64,000 nucleotides of DNA from Actinocatenispora sp963805605. GTDB lineage: Bacteria > Actinomycetota > Actinomycetes > Mycobacteriales > Micromonosporaceae. Under the pieces are notes generated by a model. The model made no database searches and was not told the origin of the DNA. It saw only the letters and a program-made list of their open reading frames with translations. Position 1 is the first letter of the stretch. Every line of letters starts with the position of its first letter. Below, piece by piece: positions 8,601 to 16,245 of the stretch. The translations under genes and the position numbers were made by a program. The stretch is from NCBI GenBank assembly GCA_963805605.1, contig CAWDUX010000001.1, forward strand, positions 944,123 to 1,008,122, in the 5' to 3' direction.

Positions 8601-9776
8601 ATGGCCTATCTCGATCACGCGGCGACCACTCCCGTCCTGCCTGAGGTACTGGAGGCGTACGTCGCCGCGGCCGGCCGGGCCGGCAACGCCTCGTCGCTGC
8701 ACGCCAGCGGACGGGCGGCCCGCCGTCAGGTGGAGGAGTCCCGGGAACGCGTCGCGACGGCCCTGGACGCGCGTCCCAGCGAGGTCGTGTTCACCAGCGG
8801 CGGTACCGAAAGCGACAATCTCGCGGTGAAGGGGATCGCCTGGGCGCGCCGGGCCGCCGAACCGGCTCGGGACGTGATCCTGGCCGGGTCTGCCGAGCAC
8901 CATGCCGTACTGGACTCCGCGCACTTCATGGCCGACCGGCAGGGTGCCACCCTGGTCACCCTCGAGGTGGACACCCTAGGGCGTACCGGACCCGACCAGC
9001 TGGCCGCCGCGCTGGCCGAGTACGGCGAGCGGGCCGCGCTGGTCAGCGTGATGTGGGCGAACAATGAGGTCGGCACCATGCAACCGGTGCCGGAACTGGT
9101 CAAGGTGGCGGCCGGGTACGGCGTTCCACTGCACACCGACGCGGTCCAGGCGCTCGGCGTCCGGCCGGTGGGGTTCGCCCAGTCCGGGGCCGCCGCGATG
9201 ACCGTCACCGGGCACAAGATCGGCGGTCCGGTCGGCGTGGGCGCGCTGCTGGTGCGTACCGATGTGGCCTGCACGCCCGTTCTGCACGGCGGTGGTCAGG
9301 AACGCGAGGTGCGTTCCGGCACGCTGGACGTGGCCGGGATCGTGGCCTTCGCGACCGCGGTGGAACTGGCGGTCGGCCGGCAGCGCGAGCACACGGCCCG
9401 ACTGACCGCGCTGCGTGACGACCTGATAGCCCGGGTCCGTACCGCCGTGCCGGACGCGGTTCTCAACGGCGACCCGGTCGACCGGTTGCCCGGCAACGCG
9501 CACTTCTCGTTCCCTGGCTGTGAGGGGGATGCGCTGCTGATGCTGTTGGACGCCGCCGGGGTGGAGTGCTCCACCGGTTCGGCCTGCTCCGCTGGTGTAG
9601 CGCAGCCCAGCCACGTACTGCTGGCGATGGGTGCCGACGCCGACCGGGCCCGCAGCTCGTTGCGGTTCTCGCTGGGGCACTCGTCGACCACCCCGGACGT
9701 GGATGCGCTGATCGACGTACTGCCGGCGGCGGTGGAACGGGCCCGCCGGGCCACCGCGGTCAAAAAGTCCCGTTGA
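8601..9776 (+). CDS. iscS: Cysteine desulfurase (IscS/NifS type)
   Basis: A 391-residue class V aminotransferase-fold desulfurase that takes sulfur from cysteine as a persulfide. MAYLDHAATTP opens the protein, the PLP lysine is K206 in VTGHKIGGPVG, and the sulfur-accepting Cys is C329 in STGSACSAG, the group I loop. Start is the ATG at 8601, where homology begins. It is followed 93 bp later by mnmA, which uses the sulfur for tRNA 2-thiolation. This is the same gene pair as in mycobacteria (Rv3025c-Rv3024c). Confidence 0.95.
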   Translation: MAYLDHAATTPVLPEVLEAYVAAAGRAGNASSLHASGRAARRQVEESRERVATALDARPSEVVFTSGGTESDNLAVKGIAWARRAAEPARDVILAGSAEHHAVLDSAHFMADRQGATLVTLEVDTLGRTGPDQLAAALAEYGERAALVSVMWANNEVGTMQPVPELVKVAAGYGVPLHTDAVQALGVRPVGFAQSGAAAMTVTGHKIGGPVGVGALLVRTDVACTPVLHGGGQEREVRSGTLDVAGIVAFATAVELAVGRQREHTARLTALRDDLIARVRTAVPDAVLNGDPVDRLPGNAHFSFPGCEGDALLMLLDAAGVECSTGSACSAGVAQPSHVLLAMGADADRARSSLRFSLGHSSTTPDVDALIDVLPAAVERARRATAVKKSR

Positions 9777-9869
9777 CTGCCGCGCCCCCAACGCCACCCT
9801 GAACAACCTCTGCGAGCCAGCTAGGCTCGGCTGGACGGCGGACACGGATCGACAGGAGAGTTGGCGACG

Positions 9870-10961
9870 ATGAGGGTGCTCGCGGCGATGTCCGGCGGGG
9901 TGGACTCGGCGGTCGCGGCCGCCCGCGCGGTGGACGCCGGGCATGACGTGACCGGGGTGCACCTCGCCCTGTCGGCGAATCCGCAGACCTACCGGACCGG
10001 CGCACGCGGCTGCTGCACCCTGGAGGACTCCCGGGACGCCCGGCGGGCCGCGGACGTGATCGGCATCCCGTTCTACGTCTGGGACATGGCCGAGGAGTTC
10101 CGTGAGGACGTGGTCGACGACTTCGTCGCCGAATATGCGGCCGGCCGCACCCCGAATCCGTGCCTGCGCTGCAACGAGAAGATCAAGTTCGCCGCGGTGC
10201 TGGACCGGGCCCGCGCCCTGGGTTTCGACGCGGTGGTCACCGGTCACCACGCCCGGCTCGCCGACGGAGTGCTGCGCCGTTCGGTCGACGAGGGCAAGGA
10301 CCAGTCCTACGTACTGGCGGTGCTGCGCCCCGACCAGTTGGCCGGCGCGATGTTCCCGCTCGGCGACAGCACCAAGGCGCAGGTACGCGAGGAGGCCGCC
10401 CGCCGTGGGCTGGCCGTCGCCGACAAGCCGGACAGCCACGACATCTGCTTCATCGCCGACGGCGACACCCGCGGCTTCCTGTCCCGCCAGCTGGGTTCCG
10501 CGCCGGGAGACATCGTCGACTCCGCCACCGGCGATGTGCTCGGCCAGCACGACGGCACGTACGGCTACACGATCGGGCAGCGCAAGGGGCTGGGGCTGAC
10601 CCGCTCGACACCGGACGGCCAGCCGCGCTACGTACTGTCCATCACCCCGGTGAACAACACCGTGACGGTCGGCCCACGCGAAGAACTCGACGTCGACGAG
10701 GTACGCGCGGAACGTCCGGTATGGACGGACGGTCGGCCGCTGACCGGGCCACTGGTCTGCCAGGTGCAGCTGCGGGCGCACGGCGAGGTGCACCCCGCCA
10801 CGGTCGAATGCGCCGACGAGGTGTTGACCGCCCGGCTGCACGAACCGGCCCGCGGTGTCGCGCCGGGTCAGGCGATCGTGGTCTACCGACCCGACCCCGA
10901 CGGTGACATCGTGCTCGCCTCGGCCACCATCAGCGGCGCATCCCGGCACGCCCGCCTCTGA
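9870..10961 (+). CDS. mnmA: tRNA-specific 2-thiouridylase
   Basis: A 363-residue MnmA, which makes s2U34 in tRNA-Glu, -Gln and -Lys. The PP-loop SGGVDS is at 8-13, the first catalytic Cys region is PNPCLRC (C98), and the second catalytic Cys is C193 in SHDICFIADGD. The C-terminal PUA-like domain follows YGYTIGQRKGLGL. Start is the ATG at 9870 with AGGAGAG upstream; a TTG at 9861 lies too close to that site. The stop overlaps the MFS start (TGATG). Its tRNA substrates (Gln, Glu) are encoded later in this window. Confidence 0.96.
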   Translation: MRVLAAMSGGVDSAVAAARAVDAGHDVTGVHLALSANPQTYRTGARGCCTLEDSRDARRAADVIGIPFYVWDMAEEFREDVVDDFVAEYAAGRTPNPCLRCNEKIKFAAVLDRARALGFDAVVTGHHARLADGVLRRSVDEGKDQSYVLAVLRPDQLAGAMFPLGDSTKAQVREEAARRGLAVADKPDSHDICFIADGDTRGFLSRQLGSAPGDIVDSATGDVLGQHDGTYGYTIGQRKGLGLTRSTPDGQPRYVLSITPVNNTVTVGPREELDVDEVRAERPVWTDGRPLTGPLVCQVQLRAHGEVHPATVECADEVLTARLHEPARGVAPGQAIVVYRPDPDGDIVLASATISGASRHARL

Positions 10962-12178
10962 TGGCTGGCGATCCCATCACCCGCCGGAGACAACTGCGGC
11001 CATCGGTCGCGTTCGTCTTCGTGGCCTACGCGTTCGGGGCGACGATGGTCGGCACCACCCTGCCGACCCCGCTCTACCACCTGTACCAACAGCAGTTCGG
11101 CTTCGGCAACCTGCTGACCACGGTCATCTACGCCGTGTACGCCGGCGGCGTGCTCGCCGCGCTGCTGCTGTTCGGCCGCGCATCCGACGTACTGGGTCGC
11201 CGACGGTTGCTGCTGGCCGGGCTGGTCATTTCCGCGCTGAGCGCGGTGGTGTTCCTGACCGACGGTGGGCTGACCGCGCTGTTCGTCGGCCGGATCCTGT
11301 CGGGGCTGTCGGCCGGGATCTTCACCGGCACCGCGACCGTGGCGCTGCTGGAGCTGGTGGCACCCCGGCACCGGGCCCGGGCGACGCTGCTGGCCACGGT
11401 CGTCAACATGCTGGGCCTGGGCTGCGGTCCGCTGCTGGCCGGGCTGCTCGCGCAATATTTGCCCGATCCGTTGTTCCTGCCGTTCCTGGTCAACCTGATC
11501 ATCCTGGTGCCGGCGGCGGTGGGGGTCTGGTTCGCCCCGGAGACCGTAGCGGTCCAGCCGGGTGCCCGGCCCCGCCCGCAGCGGCCGGCCGTACCGGCCG
11601 AGGTCCGGGCCGTCTTCGTACCGGCGGCCGTGGCGGTGTTCGCCGCGTTCTCGGTGTTCGGGCTGATCACCTCCATCGAACCGGGTTTCCTGTCCGAGCT
11701 GCTGCACCAACGCAGCGAAGCCCTCGCCGGGGTGATGGTGTTCTCGATGTTCGCCGGCTCGGCCGTCGGTCAGGTCAGCATGGCCCGGCTGGCGGAACGG
11801 GTCGCGTTGCCCACCGGCTGCCTGATCCTCATCGCCGGGCTGAGCGCGATCGGCGCCGCACTGGAGTTCAGTTCGCTGGGCCTGCTGGTGGTCGGTACGA
11901 TGGTGGTCGGCGCTGGTCAGGGCGTCAGCTTCCGGGCCGGCATGGCCGCGGTCACCGAGAACAGCCCGCCGGACCGCCGGGCCGAGACGGTGTCCAGTTT
12001 CTTCGTCGTCGCCTACGTCGGTATCTCGGTGCCGGTCATCCTGGTCGGCATCGCCAGCGTGGTGTGGGGGCTGCGTACCGCCGGGATCTCCTTCACCATC
12101 GCGGTTGCCGCCCTGGCCCTGGCTGCCCTGATCGCCGTACTGCGCCTGGACCGCCACGCCGCGGACCACACCGGCTGA
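10961..12178 (+). CDS. MFS family transporter
   Basis: A 405-residue major facilitator protein with about twelve membrane helices. The loop 2-3 motif is GRASDVLGRRRLLLAGL, and an antiporter-like glycine-rich helix is seen in NMLGLGCGPLLAGLLAQYL. It is most like small-molecule exporters; substrate unknown. The start overlaps the mnmA stop, so it is translationally coupled. Two pieces of this gene's sequence recur in the scar at 13361-13440, which suggests a lost paralogue. Confidence 0.88.
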   Translation: MAGDPITRRRQLRPSVAFVFVAYAFGATMVGTTLPTPLYHLYQQQFGFGNLLTTVIYAVYAGGVLAALLLFGRASDVLGRRRLLLAGLVISALSAVVFLTDGGLTALFVGRILSGLSAGIFTGTATVALLELVAPRHRARATLLATVVNMLGLGCGPLLAGLLAQYLPDPLFLPFLVNLIILVPAAVGVWFAPETVAVQPGARPRPQRPAVPAEVRAVFVPAAVAVFAAFSVFGLITSIEPGFLSELLHQRSEALAGVMVFSMFAGSAVGQVSMARLAERVALPTGCLILIAGLSAIGAALEFSSLGLLVVGTMVVGAGQGVSFRAGMAAVTENSPPDRRAETVSSFFVVAYVGISVPVILVGIASVVWGLRTAGISFTIAVAALALAALIAVLRLDRHAADHTG

Positions 12179-12370
12179 CTCCATCACTGCGGACAGCCGG
12201 CCACGGTGGCGCCCGGTTTGCCATGATCAAGCACTTTGGGGCTTGTTTCGCTGTCACATTTCCGCACCCTGTCGCAGCGCCCATCACGATAATCTTCAGG
12301 TGACGGGTTCTGCTTCGCTTTCGCGAAGTGCGAAATTTCTGTGTGCCCGGATGGTGGGGATGGTGGGGCC
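12179..12370. other. AT-richer interval with small hairpin, left edge of accessory island
   Basis: 192 bp of lower GC than the flanks. It contains a hairpin CTTCGC-TTTC-GCGAAG at 12313-12328, but no T-tract. It could end the iscS-mnmA-MFS transcript or mark the left edge of the inserted island. Confidence 0.4.
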
Positions 12371-13264
12371 ATGCCAGTGCCACGAAACACCAGGCCGATT
12401 GCCGTCGGCACGTGGAGCGCCCGTTCCCTGAAAGCGCCCACTGCCGATGCCGGACGATTCCGGCCGGTGGATACCAGCCCGCCGGGGTCAGCGGCCTCTG
12501 ACGCGTTGGACGCCACGGTGAAGAACAACGAGGACATGCGGTCCGGCCAGCCTCCGGCCCTAGTCATCGCCAAACATGTGGCGAGGTTGGCCATCGGCCG
12601 CAAACATGAGCGTGACCGCCAGAAACCGAACTGGAGCGTGCAGAACGCGGGTGAGGCGGCGGCGAGTCTTCTCACCGACATCGCGCGTTTCTGCCTCGGG
12701 CGGCAGGCATGGGATCTGGCCGCGGTGCGACCTCTGGTCGACGCCGCCCCCGAACTCGCCGAGCCATTGCGCGTCCTGGCCGCCGCGGCGAAGGACCTGA
12801 CCACAGGAGAGAAATTCGCCCTGAGTGTGTATGCATTCGCGCTCACCAACCCGGTGCTGACCGCCGCGGAACAGGCAGCCAAGATCGTCAAGGAGCGGTA
12901 CCGGGCGCTGCCGGCACCTGCGTCGGTGCCGTGGGTCGGTGCGCGGGTGACCGGCGTACAGCGCGCCCGCGCCCTCGACACCGTCGTCAAGGAATATGAC
13001 CGTCTGCTGGCACGGTGGTACGCCTTCGTGTTCGATTCGCCGCTACCGTCGGACCGCGAGACCCAACTGGCGGACTTGACCGAGGCACTGCACATCGGTG
13101 CGGAGATCACGGCGTGTGAGCAGCACCGCGACCGATGCCGCAGCATGGCCGACGCCGGCGTGGTCACCCGCCCTCCCGCACGCCAGGCCGTGAAGGACCT
13201 GCGTGGCGCCGTCTCCGATTTCGAGGACGCGGCGTTCCGGGCAGTCAACGGTGTGGAGGCCTGA
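12371..13264 (+). CDS. Hypothetical protein of accessory island
   Basis: About 297 residues, no family recognised. From residue about 55 on it looks like a soluble, mostly helical protein: ALVIAKHVARLAIGRKHERD, TTGEKFALSVYAFALTNP, RYRALPAPASVPWVGARVTG. The first 50 residues are low in conservation signals, so the true start may be the ATG at 12536; I use the ATG at 12371 because of a GGTGGGG before it. Codon use is normal for the host. The opposite strand is also open but is Arg/Ser-rich and not protein-like. Confidence 0.5.
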   Translation: MPVPRNTRPIAVGTWSARSLKAPTADAGRFRPVDTSPPGSAASDALDATVKNNEDMRSGQPPALVIAKHVARLAIGRKHERDRQKPNWSVQNAGEAAASLLTDIARFCLGRQAWDLAAVRPLVDAAPELAEPLRVLAAAAKDLTTGEKFALSVYAFALTNPVLTAAEQAAKIVKERYRALPAPASVPWVGARVTGVQRARALDTVVKEYDRLLARWYAFVFDSPLPSDRETQLADLTEALHIGAEITACEQHRDRCRSMADAGVVTRPPARQAVKDLRGAVSDFEDAAFRAVNGVEA

Positions 13265-13310
13265 CCCTACGCCCGGCCGGTCCGGCGGCCAGAATCGCTG
13301 CACGGCCAGG

Positions 13311-13369
13311 ATTCCACCTACTCGTCGGACCACCATCAGGTAGCGCGTGCCGGTACCCGCCGGACCGGA
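13311..13369 (-). pseudogene. Remnant of a paralogue of the small membrane protein at 16556-16885
   Basis: Read on the minus strand this piece gives VRSGGYRHALPDGG, against IRSGGYRHALPGGG in the 16556-16885 gene. About 34 of 39 bases match between 13331-13369 and 16741-16779, and most differences are synonymous-type. The similarity stops sharply at 13369, where MFS-like sequence takes over. It is a fragment, not a gene. Confidence 0.6.
13342..13369. repeat. 28-bp repeat, left copy
   Basis: Matches 16752-16779 in the same orientation with one mismatch; the last 22 bases are identical. Together the copies bracket the P450/peptide cluster. They are explained at least partly as paralogous coding sequence (see the minus-strand remnant), but they would also allow excision by recombination. 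Confidence 0.7.
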
Positions 13370-13440
13370 CCGCGCTGCTCACCGGTTGCCTGATCCTGAT
13401 CGCCGTACTGCGCCTCAACCGCCGCTCGTTGGCGGACTAG
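13361..13440 (+). pseudogene. Deleted remnant of an MFS transporter paralogue
   Basis: The frame reads DRTALLTGCLILIAVLRLNRR and ends at TAG 13438-13440. Its first half matches ERVALPTGCLILIA of the MFS gene (bases 11793-11836). Its second half matches LIAVLRLDRHAAD at the MFS C-terminus, with a 21-base exact match of 13395-13415 to 12127-12147. The two halves are about 100 codons apart in the intact gene and are joined here at a shared ATCGCC, as if by deletion at microhomology. Confidence 0.65.
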
Positions 13441-13446
13441 CTCGGA

Positions 13447-14775
13447 CTAGCTCTGGCTGGCCGCGTTGTGCGGGCACTGCTGCCAGCTGCCCTGGAGGTT
13501 CTGGGGGCGCATCAGGGAGCGGTAGCCGACCTGCACGTCGTCGAGCTCGGGAAGCCGCAACGTGTAGTTGGTCGCCAGCATCCTGGCCGTCAGGATCATC
13601 TGGGTCTCGCCGGCGACCCTGCCCGGGCACATCCGCGGGCCACTGCCGAACGGCAGGTACGCGCCGTCGGTGTACGGAACCCCTGGGCGCAGCCACCGCT
13701 GCGGGTCGAACGTGTCCGGGTCCTGCCACCAGCGCGGGTCGCGGTGCAGCAGGTACGGCACGGACAGGATGGTGTAGCGCGGCGGGATGCGGTAGTCGCC
13801 GACGACCACCTCTTTGGCTGTCCTGCGGGCGAGGAGCCAGTGCGGCGGGTGCAGTCGCAAGACCTCCTTGACGAAGGCGCCCGTGTACGAGGAGCTGAGT
13901 TCGCCCATCTTCTCCGGCGGGCAGCCCGGATCGTCACCGGTCTCCTCCCGGATCCGTTGCGCGCACTCGGGATGGTGCGCGAGGCGCAACATCAGCCAGG
14001 TCAGTGCGGTGCCTGGGGCGCTGAAGCCGGCACCGGCCGTGTCGCGCAGTACGGTGGCGATGATCGAGGCATCCAGGTCCGGGAATTCGGCGAGAATCGT
14101 GTCGAGCGCGTCCCGGATTCCGTCCTCCGGTCGATCACCGGATCTGCGCGCCTCCACTTCGGACCGGATCGCCTCGTGCAGTTGGGCGCTCCGGGCGTAG
14201 ATGTATCTGCTGCGTCTCTTCGGCGTGAAGGCGAAGCGCGACTCGGGGTGCTCGTTCAGGTCCACTTCGGCGGCGGCGATGTCGGAGGCCGCTCCGGCCA
14301 CGTCGTCGGCCAGATCGCTGCGGCCGAGCAGGAAGTCCGTGGTCGTGTAGCCGCAGATGCGCCGCGCCGCGGTGAAGACGTCGCCCTCGGAGTCCGCCTC
14401 GCCCAAGAGGCTGGACAGTCGGTCGGTGATCCGGTCCAGGTGGGTGGCGACGGTGGAGCGGCTGAAGGTGCGCCAGACGTGGTTGTTCTCCTGCAGCCAG
14501 ATTCGCATACGCGCCTCGTGGTCCCGCGCCTGGCTCGACGTACGCCGGAAGGGAACCTTGTCCATGGCGAAGCTGCTGTTGGTGGCGCTGAGCACCGTAC
14601 GCGCGTCGGCGGGGTGCTGCACCACGACCGTGTCGAAGGCGAGGCGGACGACATCGCCGAACTCGTCGCGGGCGGTGCGCAGCCAGGTGATGGGGTCCCG
14701 GTCGAAAGCCAGGCTGTTGCCGATGAGGAACTGTCCCTTGGGGCCGGGGATATTCCCCGCATCAGTTGCCGACAT
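13447..14775 (-). CDS. Cytochrome P450, candidate peptide-crosslinking enzyme
   Basis: A 442-residue P450. The K-helix ExxR is E304-R307 in KEVLRLHPP. The heme loop is FGSGPRMCPGR with Cys383, the FGxGxRxCxGR form rather than the FGxGxHxCxG common in actinomycete P450s. The I-helix reads AGAGFSAPGTALTW (247-260), so the usual acid-alcohol pair (E/D-T) is replaced by Ser252-Ala253. Loss of that pair is known in P450s that couple phenols rather than hydroxylate. Start is the ATG at 14775 (MSATDAGNIPGPKG); longer frames cross a hairpin, and the ribosome site is weak. It follows a 27-residue Tyr-rich peptide gene by 88 bp, which suggests that peptide is its substrate. Confidence 0.93.
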   Translation of the reverse strand: MSATDAGNIPGPKGQFLIGNSLAFDRDPITWLRTARDEFGDVVRLAFDTVVVQHPADARTVLSATNSSFAMDKVPFRRTSSQARDHEARMRIWLQENNHVWRTFSRSTVATHLDRITDRLSSLLGEADSEGDVFTAARRICGYTTTDFLLGRSDLADDVAGAASDIAAAEVDLNEHPESRFAFTPKRRSRYIYARSAQLHEAIRSEVEARRSGDRPEDGIRDALDTILAEFPDLDASIIATVLRDTAGAGFSAPGTALTWLMLRLAHHPECAQRIREETGDDPGCPPEKMGELSSSYTGAFVKEVLRLHPPHWLLARRTAKEVVVGDYRIPPRYTILSVPYLLHRDPRWWQDPDTFDPQRWLRPGVPYTDGAYLPFGSGPRMCPGRVAGETQMILTARMLATNYTLRLPELDDVQVGYRSLMRPQNLQGSWQQCPHNAASQS

Positions 14776-14816
14776 GCAGGGAGCGCTCACTCTCCGCCAT
14801 GGTTCTGTCCAGAGAT

Positions 14817-14852
14817 GTCTGGATACGGCCATGTTCCCGACCGTATCCAGAC
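14817..14852 (-). terminator. Perfect 12-bp hairpin between peptide and P450 genes
   Basis: Bases 14817-14828 (GTCTGGATACGG) pair perfectly with 14841-14852 around a 12-nt loop. It starts 11 bp past the peptide stop on the minus strand. No T-run follows, so it is more likely a partial terminator or 3'-end stabiliser that raises peptide mRNA above P450 mRNA than a full stop. Confidence 0.65.
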
Positions 14853-14863
14853 GCAACCCGGAT

Positions 14864-14947
14864 CTACCCGTAGATGGTGTACGGGTAGTAACCTCTCACG
14901 CGGATGTGGCCGATTCGACGGGCGAGTGCGCGTACATAGTCCCTCAT
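14864..14947 (-). CDS. 27-residue Tyr-rich candidate RiPP precursor peptide
   Basis: A short gene with ATG at 14945-14947 and TAG at 14864-14866. The peptide begins MRDYVRALARR, is strongly basic (six Arg in the first 18 residues) and ends RGYYPYTIYG, with Tyr at 20, 21, 23 and 26. AGAGGAG lies 8-9 bp before the ATG, the best ribosome site in this cluster, and a promoter-like element lies just upstream. A P450 gene follows directly. Cittilins also come from a 27-residue precursor with a C-terminal Tyr/Ile core (YIYY) crosslinked by a P450, and biarylitides use a much shorter Tyr-containing peptide. I infer a basic leader and a C-terminal core of about YYPYTIYG; cleavage site and crosslinks are not visible. 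Rare codons (GTA, CGA, AGA) are frequent. Confidence 0.65.
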   Translation of the reverse strand: MRDYVRALARRIGHIRVRGYYPYTIYG

Positions 14948-14983
14948 GTCGCATCTCCTCTGATATGTGATCGAGGTGTGGCG

Positions 14984-15012
14984 AGCGTAACGCCGCGTCC
15001 CAGGACGCACAA
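14984..15012 (-). promoter_or_regulatory. Promoter-like element before the peptide gene
   Basis: On the minus strand, TTGTGC (15007-15012) and TACGCT (14984-14989) are separated by 17 bp, matching the TTGNNN/TANNNT pattern of housekeeping actinobacterial promoters. The expected start is about 30 nt before the peptide ATG. It would let the peptide and P450 be expressed apart from the hydrolase upstream. Confidence 0.45.
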
Positions 15013-15014
15013 CT

Positions 15015-15842
15015 TCAGCGTACGGAGTGGTTGAGGCGCAGGACCTGCACGATGTGCGGCCAGGCCCTGGCGCCGAGTTCGCTGTCGGCGCGAGGCGAAC
15101 CGCCCCGTACCATCCGCTGTCCGCCGGCGGGAGGCTCCTCGCCGGGGAGGATCGCGTGGTGACCGGCTTCCGGATGATGGACCTGGATGGTGTGACGGCC
15201 CGCGGACCGTCGCCTCTCGACGATCCGTTCGGCCTGCTGCGCAGCCGGCCAGACCTGGTCATCACCACCGCTGACGAGGACGACCTGCGGGATACTCTCG
15301 ACGGCGATCGTCGCCTGTGCCACGTCTGCGGCCTTCCGCCACGACAGGTCGTACAGATCTCGGAAGGCGGGTGGGTCGGTGTCGGGTTCCCACTGCTCGT
15401 CGAAGGCGACGAAGGGGAGGGGCTGACCCGTCAAGGTCCAGTGCGACGTCTGCGTGCCGTCCGGTCGGACCCCGGCCCACACGACATCGCTGGGCGCGAA
15501 CGCGACGACGGTGTGTACCGCAGGGGTGTGGGAGGCGGTGACCAGTGCCGCCTCGGCGCCGAACGACGTTCCCATCAGCGCCACCCGGTCGCAGTCCCGT
15601 TGCAGGTCCTGCACCCTGGACCGGAACAGTTCGAGCGGAACCTCCCAGGGGCCAGGGCTCTGATGAGCGCCACCGAACCACTGGATACTGTCGGCGACAG
15701 CACCGTTCGCTGCGAGGAGCCGGGCCCGGGAGTCCTGGATCCGACCACTCGATCCGCCGAGTACGAGGACGCCTGTTCCGCACGGATCCGCGGGGACATG
15801 ACGCACCCCCCGCGGATCGTCGAGTTCGATCCGACGCATCAT
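15015..15842 (-). CDS. Alpha/beta hydrolase (acyl-CoA thioesterase/BAAT C-terminal type)
   Basis: A 275-residue alpha/beta hydrolase. The nucleophile elbow is GTSFGAEAAL with Ser93, the acid is probably in SGGDDQVWPA (about 191-200), and the His is in AGHHAILPGE (about 228). The overall pattern is that of the BAAT C-terminal (dienelactone hydrolase-like) group. Start is the ATG at 15842, with GAGGAAG upstream; a second ATG follows directly. It begins 13 bp after the VOC gene and ends 67 bp before the peptide gene, all leftward. A role in trimming or modifying the peptide is possible but only from context. Confidence 0.82.
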   Translation of the reverse strand: MMRRIELDDPRGVRHVPADPCGTGVLVLGGSSGRIQDSRARLLAANGAVADSIQWFGGAHQSPGPWEVPLELFRSRVQDLQRDCDRVALMGTSFGAEAALVTASHTPAVHTVVAFAPSDVVWAGVRPDGTQTSHWTLTGQPLPFVAFDEQWEPDTDPPAFRDLYDLSWRKAADVAQATIAVESIPQVVLVSGGDDQVWPAAQQAERIVERRRSAGRHTIQVHHPEAGHHAILPGEEPPAGGQRMVRGGSPRADSELGARAWPHIVQVLRLNHSVR

Positions 15843-15855
15843 CGCTTCCTCACGA

Positions 15856-16191
15856 TCACTCGACGCAGAACTCGTTGCCCTCCGGGTCGGCCATGACCGT
15901 CAGCGCGTCGAAGCGGTGCAGGACGGTGGCGCCCAGACCGACCAGCCGCTCCACCTCGGCGTCGATACCGTCGGGTGCGCGCAGATCGAAGTGCATCCGG
16001 TTCTTGGCGGACTTGGATTCCGGCACCCGGGCGAACCACACGTTCGGCCCGCCCCAGCCGGGCGCCTCGACGAACGCCTTGTCCACAGTGGATTCCTCGT
16101 CCACGTCCGAACCCAACGCCCTGGCCCAGAACCGCGCCATCACCAGAGCATCCGCACAGTCGAAGGTCACCGACTTGATGAAAGTCCCCAT
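15856..16191 (-). CDS. VOC (glyoxalase-like) family protein
   Basis: A 111-residue single-repeat protein of the vicinal oxygen chelate superfamily, Glyoxalase_6-like: MGTFIKSVTFDCADALVMARFW opens the first beta-alpha unit and LTVMADPEGNEFCVE closes the fold. The metal-ligand positions are only partly kept (HFDL and EFC). Such actinobacterial proteins are often binding or resistance proteins rather than enzymes. It lies 13 bp before the hydrolase and downstream of a second VOC gene, so all three are likely co-transcribed. Confidence 0.85.
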   Translation of the reverse strand: MGTFIKSVTFDCADALVMARFWARALGSDVDEESTVDKAFVEAPGWGGPNVWFARVPESKSAKNRMHFDLRAPDGIDAEVERLVGLGATVLHRFDALTVMADPEGNEFCVE

Positions 16192-16245
16192 CCGACGACC
16201 CTAGAGTGGGTTCGGCGGCGCGGCATCTCGGTTCGTCAACATGCC

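Noticed and set aside
12184..13248. Long minus-strand frame opposite the 12371-13264 hypothetical gene
   Set aside because: The product is Ser/Arg/Ala-rich low-complexity sequence; the plus-strand protein has much better composition and helix pattern.
14764..14800. Second tiny minus-strand frame (MAESERSLHVGN) after the hairpin as another precursor peptide
   Set aside because: It overlaps the P450 start in another frame, has no Tyr core and only weak ribosome-site sequence.
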